Shown here: in pieces, positions 10,916-22,233 of the stretch
Layout: each line of letters opens with the position of its first letter
Position numbering within the stretch: the stretch's first letter is position 1
From: Dipteronia dyeriana
Taxonomy: Eukaryota; Streptophyta; Magnoliopsida; Sapindales; Sapindaceae
DNA length: 64,000 nucleotides
Assembly (NCBI GenBank): GCA_032871835.1
Contig: CM065300.1
Location: forward strand, 68,955,192-69,019,191
Direction: 5' to 3'
Program-made: the position numbers and the translations under genes
Notes under the pieces: model-generated
Seen by the model: only the letters and a program-made list of their open reading frames with translations
Database searches by the model: none
Told to the model about the DNA's origin: nothing

Positions 10916-11230
10916 AATAGAGAGAAATCTGGTGAGATTAGAGTCAAGGTGAATTAAATCCATAATGCCCATGTCAGTAGTCTTGGATGTTGTTACAAAT
11001 AGTGTGGGATTCATTTTTGTAGGAGAAATCTTCTGAATGATTTCAAGATACACTTCACTCAGAAATTCTTACAAGTTTAGCTTCTCGTTCGCACGCTAAT
11101 CTTTGCATTGTTTTCATATAACGTTTTGCCCGTTTTGTTTATTTGCTTGAAGTAATTTTTATATATATGGGTAGTTAATTTTCTTGTCTTATGATTTGCT
11201 CGAGGACAAGCAAATGTTAGGTTTGTGGGT
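10916..11230 (+). mobile_element. 3'-terminal internal sequence and PPT of an Athila-like element
   Basis: The plus strand carries 'gatttgctcgaggacaagc' followed by 'ttaggtttgtgggt' immediately before an LTR start TGATCGCTC. The same context (gctcgaggaca...tttggggg) precedes LTRs at 22234 and 53239. It marks the PPT end of an element whose body is absent; the junction with the inverted LTR to the left is near 10915. Confidence 0.6.
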
Positions 11231-12299
11231 TGATCGCTCTAAAAGTACACCTATTTTGAACGCCTAATCCTTTACCTTTGTTACCGTTTTGGGATGTTGT
11301 AAGTGTTTAAATGCTTGTAAAAGTTTTTCTATGCATAAATGCTCATCAAAGGGTATTTTTGCCAAGTTAGAATTTTCACATGAATAGAAGGGATTTTTGG
11401 AAGAATAAAAGAAATCTGCGAGTTCCACCTCACAAATCCAAGCACAGAAGTTCCCCAAAGAGGACTGCAACATGTCACTGCGACTTCAACATCAAAATTT
11501 AAAGTAGTTGTTGATTTCCAGAGCCAGCTACAATGTCAGTTTGCGGGTTCCATCTTGTAGATCCACTTGATAACTCAATGATTTTTTCTACCCATCACCT
11601 TACCTAAAATATCTTTGTTAACCTAGTATATATATGTAATAATATCTTATATTTTAAGTAGCTTTTGTACATCATCTAATCTTAGAGGTAATTATCTTAG
11701 AATAACTTAGACATAGCTAAACGCTTAGAGTAAAAGTAGAAGTTTTCTTAGAAATCAAACTAGTTCTTAGTTTTACTTGGATCTTGAAGCAATCTTCAAG
11801 CAACCTTGAAGAAGATTAAAGGAAGAAATTGCAATCAAAGTCAAGGATCATCCATGACAATCGGTTGTATCTCTATCCCACTTTCTTTTGTAGTCAAGAA
11901 CATCATGTGTAGCTAAATTCCTTAAGATGTGAGGGATAGATGTTCATCTATTGTTAACCATGATCCAAGTCAATATAATATGTTTATCCATTCTATCTTT
12001 TTTATACATGAGCAATTAATGTATGAACTATAAATTCAATGTGATTTTATTTACATTTATAGCATTTAAGATGCTTTATCAGTGGTTGGTTCATAAATCA
12101 ATATGTTTGAACAAACATAACTTTTATAATCACATTCCTTTGGAGTAATTGTTGATGATGCATGGTCGTGATTGTTAATTTTCACTTGCCCTTTTAGATT
12201 AAAGATTTCTCTATTCACCATCCTTTGACCTATTGAGATGAGGAATTGATGAAAGTCTTTCTCAAAAAACTTTTAAATTAGGGGCCACATATTAGATAT
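11231..12299 (+). mobile_element. Athila-like LTR, left part, split by a copia insertion
   Basis: It starts TGATCGCTCTAAAAG after a PPT-like tract and shows the LTR theme of the 53239 copy, such as 'aatctgcgagttccacctcac' and 'acagaagttccccaaagagg'. At 12299/12300 it is interrupted by a minus-strand copia element (12300-18308), and it resumes at 18309. The combined LTR is about 1.6 kb. It has a PPT on its left and a PBS on its right, so it looks like a middle LTR shared by two tandem elements. Confidence 0.55.
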
Positions 12300-14830
12300 T
12301 GTAGGAAAAGCATGCAGGGGAAGCAAAAAATATTGATTGGTATATTTCAAAAAGAAAATCCTTTAAAAAAATGGACCTTAACCCTTGATTAATAAAAATA
12401 TAGTAAAAGTATCGTACATTTTTCTCGTGACAATTGAAGTTGCGCCGAATTGAATCCGCAAGATCTTCCAATCCAATCACGAACATGAATTGCCTAGGAG
12501 TGTGGGCTTCCTTTCTTGAATTGTATACCTAATGATGGAAAGCAAAAAAAAATCTTTTTCTTTTGTTAGTCACAATAATCCTCTTAGAGAAAACAAACAA
12601 CGTTTGGTCACTTGTGAATTAACAATCTATTTGATTGAAACTCGCATGAACCCGATTCGATGTTGTACACAAAACTTTTTAATGTAAAGGCTACTAGTGC
12701 ACTATCAAAAATACAAATGCTCATTTCTTTTCTCTATGTTTGACCAAATTCTCACAAATCTATCTTTAGAGTTGGTCGAATTTCTCTAGAGCAAAAAACC
12801 AAATTATTTTTTTCACTCAAAATTTTGGATTTCAAAACATATGTTGGTCGAATTCTCACTTAGAGAATATATAGGTCATGACAGAATCCTCTCTTTAGGA
12901 GGATTTATGTCTTGTGGCCAAATCCTCCTAAATTGAGGATTTGTGTGTTAGCCTAAAAACATCACTCAAAGAATTCAGAAGAATTCTTTTCCACACCAAG
13001 ACTTCTATTCCAACTCATTATTGTATTTATCCAATAACTAATTATTAAACATAAATTAAATTGTGACTTTATAACAAACTTCCTAATTTGACCAATTGTC
13101 AATTAGAGTTTTGATAGATATCAAATGCTTCCTAATTTAACTAGATAAATAAATTACTTTTTTTTTATTTATCTACTGATCAAATCAAGTCTTTGATACT
13201 TATAATAATACCAACAATAGGATAACACTAGGAGACCTTCTCCAACTAAGATTTTTTTTTTTACTTTTAATTAATTAAATAAGTAAATAAATAATTTCAA
13301 TTTAATTAAATATTAAAATAAAAAACAATATATTGGGGTATTATGTTAGCCCTTGCTGCCCAAGCCATATATATGGGCCATATATTGTCTCTGTTTTTTA
13401 AATCCATTGGACTTTAATATAAAGTCAACATGTTAACTAGACGCATTCTTACTAAAAAAGAAACAAGTTCACATGCCTTGAATTAATACATCAATATAAT
13501 TTAAATAGCCAATTTAATTAAAATGTGCAAATTATATTCTTAATGTACTAATAGTATGTTAATCGCACTACATTAGGGCCGTAATGGTATACTAATCGCA
13601 CCTCATTAGGGCCGCCAAAGAATTCCCACATCCTTAGTCGCCCATTCCAAGTATTTTAAAGAGTTCTCGTGTGTCTTGATCACACATGACCGCACCTCTT
13701 CAAAACTTTTGGATTTCAAAATCCAAAAAACAATTCTAGATGAACCCAAAGATTGGTCTGGTAGAATATATCAAGTGATTCATACAAGTTTTTGTGGATT
13801 GGGTATCTTGGCGGGCTATCTAAATTTAAGCTCCAAAAAACATAACCTAATAACAATCAACAAATGATTCACTTAGGTCCGATCTTTTGATTTTAGTTAA
13901 TTCCACTAAAGAACTAAATTGGAACTCTTAAATAAAGATAGAATAAGTTAATGTTCCTCATTCATACCCTAGACAGTCTTAATGAAGATATTGTATCCTC
14001 GTGAAAAATACCAGTAATTGCTAAGAGATCATAGATCGCCTATAGATCTCATAGTTACCATATTTACTCATATGACCGTATTTTAAACTTGGATATTTTG
14101 ACTTGTCCAGAAGCCATATTTCAATAGACACTACTAAAAACTTAACGTTAAGATTTAATATCCAATATCTCAAAATATCAGTATGATGATATTCTACTCA
14201 CATTTAATAAATAGAGCCACGATGTACATATCTATAAATGAAGTCCTCTATCGATTAACACGAATACCACCAAACTATCAATGATAGATTATGCTATATT
14301 ATCGTACTCATTGATAGCTCAAATGATAACACCTGCAACCATAAGTCCATCATTTATCTCAAGATTGAGATACACTCTTTGATTGTCCTTAAGTGAAAAC
14401 TTTTATCCACTGACGGTTTTGTATAAAGTATTTCTCTGTGATCCTATTCAATGCACCTAACGCACTAGATTATTTTACCCAAAAAATACCACACTTTATT
14501 GATTTCAGACGTTTCATAACACATTTGATCCCACTCAAATGCTAGCAAAAGAATCTATAACTTTAACAAGGAATAGGCACCCAACCTTTATCGTAAATTG
14601 TGAAGATTGTTCAAGACTAGCTAAAGAATTGTGTCTACCTCTTACATATCTAGATGTAAGAACAATTCTTCTTTTCTCCAAGTCTTTTACCCTTATGATT
14701 ATTTACTTTTGACAATTATAATAATTAAACTATAAATGCTATAAAACTTTTAAACTAGAAGTCACTTTATTAATACGAAAAGATGGCCAAATACATTATT
14801 ACACTCTTGCTATTGAGCATAATCCTAACA
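12300..14830 (-). repeat. 3' LTR of the copia element
   Basis: On the plus strand it begins TGTAGGAAAAGC and ends GCATAATCCTAACA, so the LTR on its own strand runs TGTTAGGATTATG...CCTACA. Length is 2531 bp. It is similar along its length to 33241-35594 and 56529-58785, sharing 'gattgaaactcgcatgaac', 'ttggcgggctatctaaattt', 'gattcacttaggtccgatc' and 'gatcccactcaaatgctag'. It serves as the family reference here. Confidence 0.85.
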
Positions 14831-14844
14831 ATCTCACACTTGCT
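14831..14844 (-). other. Polypurine tract of the copia element
   Basis: The minus strand reads 'caagtgtgagat' directly before the LTR start TGTTAGG, the usual copia PPT (AAGTGGGAGAT type). Confidence 0.7.
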
Positions 14845-15537
14845 TTATAGCAAATGTGTTATATCTGTCATCCCTATGTTCTCTAGATGCCCTTCAAAAC
14901 TCTTATGTGGTAGAGCCTTTGTGAAGGGATACACTAGATTTTTTGTTGACACGATCTTCATAATCGTCACGTCACCCCTGTGCATAATTTTCCTCAAAAG
15001 GTGATACTTCCTTTCAATGTGTTTCCCTCTCCTATGACTTTTTGGTTTTCTAGAATTAGCCACTACTCCACTATTATCATAGTAGATAGTGATCTTTGTA
15101 TTCGCATTAGGAACCACTTCCAAGTCAATCAAGAATTGGAGGTGCCTGACAACCTCATTAGCAGCTTCGCATGCGACAACATATTCAGCTTTCATAGTGA
15201 AATCGACAATGCATGATTGCTTGATACTCTTCCATATGACTACGCCTCCTGCAAGAGTAAACACGAATCCTGATGTTGATCTATTAGAGTCAGAATCTGA
15301 TTGGAAATCTAAATCTGTATACCCAATAGGAATTAAATCCCCTCCAGAGTATACAAGCATATAATTTCTCGTTCTCCTGAGATATTTGAAAGTATGCTTG
15401 ATTGTTGTCCGGTGATCAGTACCAGATTTTGATTGAAACTTGCTAACTATGCCAACAACAAAACAAATATCTGGTATAGTGTAGATCATTGTAGACATGA
15501 GACTTTCAAGTATGGAGAGATATGGAACCCAACTCAT
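14845..15537 (-). pseudogene. Copia RNase H domain (230-codon open frame)
   Basis: The longest open frame of the window. It reads SGGDLIPIGYTDLDFQSD, STSGFVFTLAGGVVIWKSIK, MKAEYVVACEAANEVVRHL, DNSGVVANSRKPKSHRRGKH, VSTKNLVYPFTKALP and ENIGM. This is the canonical copia RNase H: the catalytic Asp of YTD, the Glu of KAEYV.. and the Asp of YYDN are all present, followed by the 'KHIERKYHLLR' and 'N.VDPFTKAL' tails. It ends against the PPT, as expected for the polyprotein C-terminus. The upstream part of the frame (GIVSKFQSKSGTDH...KYLRRTRNYMLVYS) is the RT-RNase H connection. It is part of a broken polyprotein, not an independent gene. Confidence 0.85.
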
Positions 15538-16250
15538 GAATTGCTCTTCATGCTCATTCTTATGACCTTATTCCTTAGAAAGTTTGATTCCATGTCTGAA
15601 AGGTAATATACTTTTCTTGGAATCTTGCATGGAAAACCTATACAAGATTTTATCTATGTAAGAAGTTTGGGATAATGCAAACATTCTATTGTTTCTATAT
15701 CTTATTACTTTGATACCAAGAATATACTAAGTCCATCATAACAAATTATTTTACTAACCATTCTTTCATTTATGTCAATACACCTACATAATTTCTAATG
15801 AGTAGTACATCATCAACTTAAAGAACCAAGAAAACCAACTTGTCACCTTTGATTCATTTACAAACGCAAGGTTCATCAAGGTTTTGAATAAATCCTAAAC
15901 TTTACATATCTTGGCCGAAGCTTACGTTCTAGGATCTGAATGCTTGCTTCAATCCATATATGGATCTTTGCAACTTGCATATCCTTTCTTATTGGCCTTT
16001 TTCAATGTATCCTTCTAGTTGCATAATATAGTTGCTTTTGTTAAGACTCCTGTTAAGGAAAGCCATATTGACATCCATTTTCCAAATCTCTAGTTCTAGA
16101 GATGTTGCAATGGATGAGAGTATCCTAATGGATTTAAGCATGGCCACAAGAGAGAAGGTTTTCTCATTATCGATACCATCTTTCTGTGTGTAACATTTAG
16201 CTACCAATCTAGCTTTAAAGGTTTTCCACTTTTCATCCATTCCTCTCTTC
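15538..16250 (-). pseudogene. Copia reverse transcriptase, active site destroyed
   Basis: The minus strand encodes the RT: KWKTFKARLVAKCYTQKDGI, LELEIWKMDVNMAFLNRSLN and YIMQLEGY (16240-15989), the usual 'W..VDVKTAFLNG.L....YM.QPEGF' region with an aspartate in MDV. Frameshifts follow. The YVDD catalytic box is at 15809-15820, where the tyrosine codon has become TAA, giving stop-VDD, followed by VLLIRNYVG. The polymerase is dead. Confidence 0.75.
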
Positions 16251-16299
16251 CTCTTGTATACTCACTTGCACCCAATGGGTTTAATCCCTTTTTGGCAAG

Positions 16300-16995
16300 T
16301 CCACAAGAGACCAGACTTTGTTTTCAAACATAGATTCAGTTTCATATTGCATTGCCTTTTGTCAATGATGACAATCAATATCCTCCATAGATTCTATGTA
16401 CGTGTCAGGATCATCGTCGTCCGGGAGATTCTCCGTAACACATGTGCTGTTTTGGGAATTGACTTTGATGGTACATCGTTTAGAATGTACATTGCAGTTT
16501 GTAAAGCATATCCCCAAAAGGAATTAATAAGTGTTGAATAACTTAACAAAGACCTAACCCTATCCAAAAGAGTTATATTTCTCCTTTCTACCACTCCATT
16601 TTGTTGAGGTGTATATGGAGTAGAAAACTGAGAAACTATCACATTGTCAATAAGAAATTTCTAAAACTCACCAGATAAATATTCTCCACCTCGATCAAAC
16701 CTCCCGAGTTTTATGTGTTACTCAAGAAGATTTTCTACTTCAACTTTAAATGCTTTAAACATGTCAACAGCATCCGACTTGTGTCTCATGTGATACACAT
16801 AGCCAAATATCAAGTAATCATTTTTGAAAGTGATGAAGTACTCATATCAACCTCTAGCTTGAATGCTCATAGGACAACACACATCAGTGTGTATTAATCC
16901 TAAACATTCAGTGGCTCTTGTACCTACAGTCGTGAATGACCTTTAGGTCATCTTACCTTCTAAACAAGATTCACAAGTTGGTAGGTCATCAACCT
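16300..16995 (-). pseudogene. Copia integrase core remnant
   Basis: An open run from 16642 to 16394 reads STPYTPQQNGVVERRNITLL, RSLLSYS, FWGYALQTAMYILNDVPSKS. 'PQQNGVVERRN' holds the third catalytic residue (Glu) of the copia integrase, and 'FWGYALQTA.YILN..PSK' is the normal downstream helix. The earlier part of the core (16990-16650) is frameshifted: traces of 'LKFGRFDRGGEYLS'-like sequence with a second catalytic Asp region are visible near 16690. The HHCC finger lies farther upstream, in the next feature. Confidence 0.75.
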
Positions 16996-17470
16996 TTATG
17001 TCCTTAAAGGTCCATCGTTAACCAATCTTTTGATCCTATCGACATTAATATGACCTAGGCGCAAATGCCATATGTAGGTTTCATCTTTTGATAGTTTTAC
17101 TCTTTTATGATTAGGTTCCATTGAATCTGTGTCTAACAAGTAAGAGATATTGCTAAACAAATAGATTAATCTGTTTTCCAATGTACCTTTGCAAACAAAT
17201 TTTTTATTCCAATACTTAATAAAACCTTTATTAAAATTAACCGAATATCCAAATTTATTTAAACAAGAAACTAAAATTAAATTCTTTTTGAATTGAGGTA
17301 CACAATAAACGTCTATCAAATCAAAATGCCTATAAGAATATAAATTAATTGTAATATCTCTAACTACACTGGCAGACACCAACACTCTATTGCCTAAACA
17401 TAAGTTGAATTCATTCTCATTAAGCCTTTTCTTTTCCTTGAACCCCTATAAGGAATAACAAATATGATTA
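16996..17470 (-). pseudogene. Copia protease C-terminus and GAG-pre-integrase domain
   Basis: An open frame (17385-16996) reads DLIDVYCVPQFKKNLILVSC, LNKFGYSVNF and ETYIWHLRLGHINVDRIKRL. 'LVSCLNKFGY' closes the protease-like segment, and 'WH.RLGHI....I..LV..G' is the GAG-pre-integrase HHCC region. The same protease fragment recurs at 44756-44915 in the other copia copy (GNRTLVSTSVVGDI). The protease active-site triad (DSG/DTG) upstream is not readable. Confidence 0.75.
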
Positions 17471-17559
17471 GTGGCTCCAGAGTCTATGATCCAAAAATCT
17501 TTAGAATCTGGCAGAAAATATGTTTCAAGATAATTAATATTACCATCTTCCTTTATGTC

Positions 17560-18061
17560 CTGAGACCTTGGGCAATTTATTTTCTAATGTCCCTTTCACC
17601 ATAAATGAAACACTTCCCTTTGATCTTGGTTACTTTTTTTGTCTTCTTCTTAGTAGGCCCGAGTTTCTTTTTCTTTTGTTGTTTCTTAACCTTCTTACGG
17701 GTCTTAATAGTAGCAACTTTACCAACCGTATGATTCTTTTGACCCTTGCCTTTCACAAGGATCTTCTCCGCTTTGAACATCTTACATCATGCCCTACAAG
17801 GTGTATTCCTTATTGTTCAAGGTACAGTTCAACTTGAACCGATCAAAAAAATCTGACAGTGAGTTAACAATCATGTCAATTTTCGTCTCACTATCTATCT
17901 CAGCACCTTTGAGTTCTGCAATGTTAAGATGTGTTATGGAATTCATCATAAGATCTTTCACAATCTATCCAAGTTTCATTCTAAGATTCATGAAAGCAGT
18001 CACTTCCTCTCTCTTAATCATCCTATACTTTATAACAAACATCTCTTCTATAGATATCTAG
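17560..18061 (-). pseudogene. Copia gag, C-terminal half with basic region and zinc-knuckle trace
   Basis: The frame 17780-17577 is strongly basic (KKVKKQQKKKKLGPTKKKTK) and ends KGKCFIYGERDIRK, a decayed CCHC knuckle (KCF.CG..GH.K). Upstream (18060-17790) the minus strand matches the UBN2-type gag of the other copy: 'MNLRMKLG.DVK..', 'LN.AELKGAEIDSETKIDMIVNSL' can be followed across frames. The N-terminal gag, leader and PBS have been lost in a deletion that joins gag directly to the LTR remnant. Confidence 0.7.
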
Positions 18062-18308
18062 GTAAAGGTGCTCAACCTTAATCTTAAGTTGTGAATATTA
18101 TTCTAGACTAACTAAAGAATTATACCTACCTAATACATATCCTTATGTATGAATAATTCTTCTTTTCTCATAGTCTTTTGACCTTTTGATTATTTACTTT
18201 TGACAATTATAATAATTAAACTATAAATGCTAAAATGTTTGTTAAACTAGAAATCACTTTATTAATATGAAAATACTGTCACTTTTGCTACTGAGCATAA
18301 TCCTAACA
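18062..18308 (-). repeat. 5' LTR remnant of the copia element (first ~247 bp)
   Basis: The plus strand ends ...CTGAGCATAATCCTAACA at 18308 and matches the last ~250 bp of the LTR at 12300-14830 ('aattcttcttttctcatagt', 'gaccttttgattatttactt'). The rest of this LTR, with PBS and leader, is deleted. Confidence 0.8.
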
Positions 18309-18849
18309 GATAAATGGATGTTGTTTTAAAGTTATTGATTGAAGATCATGGTTAACACTTATGTTTTATCATATTCCCTTGTATCTCACTTGTGTCACAT
18401 TTAGTTAAACTAGTTAAGATCATTCAATAGTCAATACATGTTTAGCAAGTTACTGTTCAAATTAATTTCAACTACCTAGAGTTCCTCGTGGAAATGATAC
18501 ACTTACTTGTGTCCTCTATAATAGTGATTAGTACACTCACAAAGGGTCAGTCAGACTCGCACACTCAATTTCATTTTATCTATTTGTTAGAGCACCGATA
18601 GTTTAAAAGGACGTTAGAGTGCGTCACTCACTTCACTCACACCACTCTCACCCTTTCCATGTTCTTATTTACATTGCTTTCAATAATCACTAAAATGAGA
18701 TACAATTGACGGATAACACCTCCTTGTGGACGGTACCCTCGATTATAGCTTTGCTAGTTTTCAAAACTACAAGGACATGTTGCTTAGGAACAACTTCATA
18801 CATATCTTTTGGATTCAAAATTTCTTAATGACGAAAAAAGTGCATTCAA
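18309..18849 (+). mobile_element. Athila-like LTR, right part
   Basis: Continuation of the LTR split at 12299. Its last 250 bp match 23870-24085: 'actcacaccactctcaccct', 'cattgctttcaataatcact', 'ggataacacctccttgtgga', 'gctttgctagttttcaaaac', 'cattgcttaggaacaactt'. It ends just before the PBS at 18854. Confidence 0.65.
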
Positions 18850-18853
18850 AAAA

Positions 18854-18871
18854 TGGTACCGCAGTTAGGGA
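18854..18871 (+). other. Primer-binding site of the Athila-like element
   Basis: The sequence TGGTACCGCAGTTAGGGA is a near match to the Athila-type TGGCGCCGTTGCCGGGGA, four to five bases after the LTR end. Confidence 0.65.
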
Positions 18872-21800
18872 GGTGGCATATTCGTTAATTGTATCTAGTT
18901 TTATCAAATATTGTAGTAATATAAATATTCCAATAGTTTTCTTTTTTCATTGTTTTTGTGTGTTTGTTTATTAATTCTATCTTTGTTCAAAGCATATGCA
19001 TGTAATGTTTTTTGATTTGTTGTTGTGCAAGGAAAGATAATTTTTCAGGTTGGCATGCTATCAATGAAAGTTGGAGTAAGGACCATCAATCAAGGATGCC
19101 AATTTTAGCAACTTAAGAGAACAACAAGTGCATTTATTGCACTCTAACAACTCACCAAGCTAAACGACAGTGCCATGATGACCTAAGTGGTTAATGCAAC
19201 CAAGAACATGGGCAGGGTTGCGAAGAGCATTAAGTGAAAAGAGGTCAAAGCATAGCTAGAGGTAGGATCTCTGCAAGCTTCTTCTTATAACTGATTTTCG
19301 GTAACGATTCCTCTCACTGTTTCTTTCATTTTATATTACCCCTACTAATGGGGTATAGCTTAAATGCTTATGGGTAATGTGCATGATGTCAAAGCATGTG
19401 TGAGTTTGTTGATGAGGCTACACCGATATATGTGCTTAAATGCTTTGGCAAAGGGTTTGATGCTATGAATTGTGCTTGTGTGAATTTGGTTAAGGGGTAA
19501 ATCGCCTATGTGCTTCATGAATCAAATGCGATGCTTGTTTTCAAATTATTTTCTTTTGAGTGTTTTCTGACTGCATAATTTATTTTTCTCTTGTAAACTA
19601 AGTTTTTAACCCTCAATTTACTATTTTATGCATGATGTATGGGAAGAGCTAGGTTTGGAAGGGGGAAAATTTATTGTGAAGTTGTTTAGTCGCTTGAGTT
19701 TATTTTTCTATAATAAGGGGTATTTCTGGCTCTTATTAACAACTACATGCATTAATTGATTCTTAGTCGCCTAAAAAAATCTAATGGAGCTATGAGTGTG
19801 TAGATTTTCTATAACTTCTTAAGGAAGCATGTTTTTTACGGCTTGTGCTTCAACTGAGGTTTCTCTATCTCTTGGAATTGAAACGCCGGCCACTTAAGAG
19901 TCTGAGGGGGATGAACAAGCCAAGAATGCACAAAAAAAGGGCGGGAGCCCCATCTCATGAAGGGTAGCTGCCACTTAGAGTTCAGGAGCCGAAGTGCAAC
20001 AACAACGTCTTGCCCAGAAGATAAATAGAGCTCTTGTGGGAGGCAACTCACCAAAGTTTACATTTTTAAATTTTCTTTTTCTCGTTTTTGTTTTATTTGC
20101 TTTAGTAAATAATTGGTGGAGATTTTTATGAATATTGTGTGGATGGTATTCTCGTTTCATGATGAATGAGCTGAAGGCTCTTATGGATTGAATTGAAATT
20201 TTGATAGATCACTTGTAAATGAGTATATTTGATTTTTGATACAATTGATTTATTCTTTTATTAATGAATAAGCCTAAGGCTCTTTGGATGATTGCATGCG
20301 AGTGTACAGATTAAATTGCCATATATAGCTCAATTTGGTATGAGGATTTTATGTGCATGTATTATTTTTGTAGAGGTTTTGATGCATATAGTTGGATTCG
20401 TTTTGGGGGTTGTTATGCCTGAATTCCATCATTTTTTGGTAGATGTGTGATGTAGGTTTTGAGCATGAGTTAATATGTCTTTGTGCTTTATTGATTATTG
20501 CATTGATTGCCTTGTTTTATATGTTGAGCCATGTTTGAGTCATGTTAGGTGCACACCACCAAGCTACACTCTCTTGTCTTCAACATCGAGGACGATGTTG
20601 AGTTTTGGTTTGGAGGTATAGACGCCTTTGTGAGTCATCTTTTTGAGTATTGAGTCTTTTTAGTGTCATTTTTTTTCAAGTTATCGCATGGACAAAATTT
20701 TTGAGCTTTATTTAGTTTATGTGTGATGCCTTGAGTATGCTTGTGTCGAGTTTATTTATGCTTGGTGTGCTTCACGTTGTAGCTCTTGGTGGCTCTAGGG
20801 TCTCACTTGCACTTCATGGGCTAGTCTCATCCTTTTAGTGTTCAAGTTGAGTGGACCCGGTGCTCAAGCACCTTGTTCTAAAAGTGGAGGCTACCTAGAG
20901 AGTTCACAAACACAAGCCTTAAAGAGCACACTTGAGTATTATCATTGTTCTATCTTAAACACTTTTCTCATCATGCATATCACTTGTCATTGGACATTAC
21001 ATTGCATTATGTTAGTGTGGATAGCTTGATGGATGCTTACATTCCCTTGATAAATGGAATTGTGGAAATTAGGCAGTGTGTGTGCATTAACTACCTATAT
21101 ATAGCCTAAACACATTTCGAAGTCCCTTAGGTGTGCTCTAAAGCCAAGCTTGAGGCCAAACACATATCCCTTTCATTTGGTATAAAAACATAACCATATA
21201 GCCTATAGACAAACACATACCTACCTTTGTTGCCAATCATGTAAGGATATGTAGGGGTGGTGGTTGAAAGGTGAAAAGCTGTAAAATGCAAAGATAGCAT
21301 GTACTTAGGCAATATTTGTGAGTGTGCAAGGCAAATGGCTTAAGATGTAAAAGTGCAATAAATGTGCACTTAGAGCCTAAATAGTCAAATGTGAAAAGTG
21401 TGCAAAAGTGTAAAAAAAATAAGAAAATAAAAGGAGAGATAAGAAAAAATACAAAAAAGCCTTGAATGTTAAATGTAAAGTGCTCACAAAGTAGAGTACT
21501 CATATATAACACAATGTATGTGAAGTTAAGCCTAGACGGTAGTGTTTTTTAGTTGTTAAATAGAGCTAAATTTATGGTTGTATAATGTAAGTATCTTAGC
21601 ATGATTGGTGATTTTTGAGCTCAATTTTTCCCATTTCTTTCTATCACCTCATTTAACCCTATGGCCCATTACAACCAAAAGGAAAGTTCTAATTGATTTA
21701 CGAAGAAATCTAAATTAGGAATCTTTGTTGAGGCATGATCTTCAACGTTCATGGCCTTTGATTCATTTCATAGGCTATTTTACCAAGACATTAGCATTCT

Positions 21801-22233
21801 TTCAATGATATATTGTATGCAATTCTTTAGATTCCAGTGCATAAACTTCATGTTGCATACCTTGTAAGAGTGTGAACTTTGGACTTCGAGCGGAAAGAAA
21901 AGAGAGACTTTATGTGAGGCTTAGAGTAAAAGCGAAGTTATGCTTAAGGTGTCAGAATGAGTATTTCCTAATATGAAAGCACTTTTAGGTGTTGGATTCA
22001 TGATTGTACGAGTTTCCCGTGAATGCCATAAAGCTGCCTTAAAACATATTGCATATGTCTACTCTTCCCTATCACACATCCTTGCATCCCACTACTAGTT
22101 AGAAATGCGACATTTGAATTTTTTTCTTTGTGTTATGAGATTTATAGATAGAGTCATGTGTGTTGTGTCTTGTGTGTTTTAGCTTGTGTTTTTGTTTGCT
22201 CGAGGACAGACAAAGGTTTTGTTTGGGGGTATT
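18872..22233 (+). mobile_element. Non-coding interior of a non-autonomous Athila-like element
   Basis: About 3.4 kb between PBS and 3' LTR without any gag, pol or env-like coding. Athila 3' landmarks are present: 'tcttgtgggaggcaactcac' (20032-20052), 'aacatcgaggacgatgttga' with 'tggtttggaggta' (20581-20615), and 'gtttgctcgaggacag' followed by the PPT 'gtttgggggtattt' (22195-22233). A 5' leader runs from the PBS to about 19300, so gag-pol was lost inside the element. No ORF above 90 codons is found. It is either an internally deleted copy or a LARD-type element mobilised in trans. Confidence 0.55.

Larger units (their letters stand above)
12300..18308 (-). mobile_element. Ty1/copia element, nearly complete, 5' LTR and leader deleted
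   Basis: Order on the minus strand: 5' LTR remnant (18308-18062), gag, protease/GAG-pre-integrase, integrase, RT, RNase H, PPT, full 3' LTR (14830-12300). The order integrase before RT defines Ty1/copia. Flanking pentamers are GATAT (12295-12299) and GATAA (18309-18313), a 4/5 match consistent with an old target-site duplication. It sits inside an Athila-like LTR. All coding parts carry stops or frameshifts. Confidence 0.85.

Noticed and set aside
14783..15364. Plus-strand frames of 73-91 codons
   Set aside because: They are shadows of the minus-strand copia RNase H.
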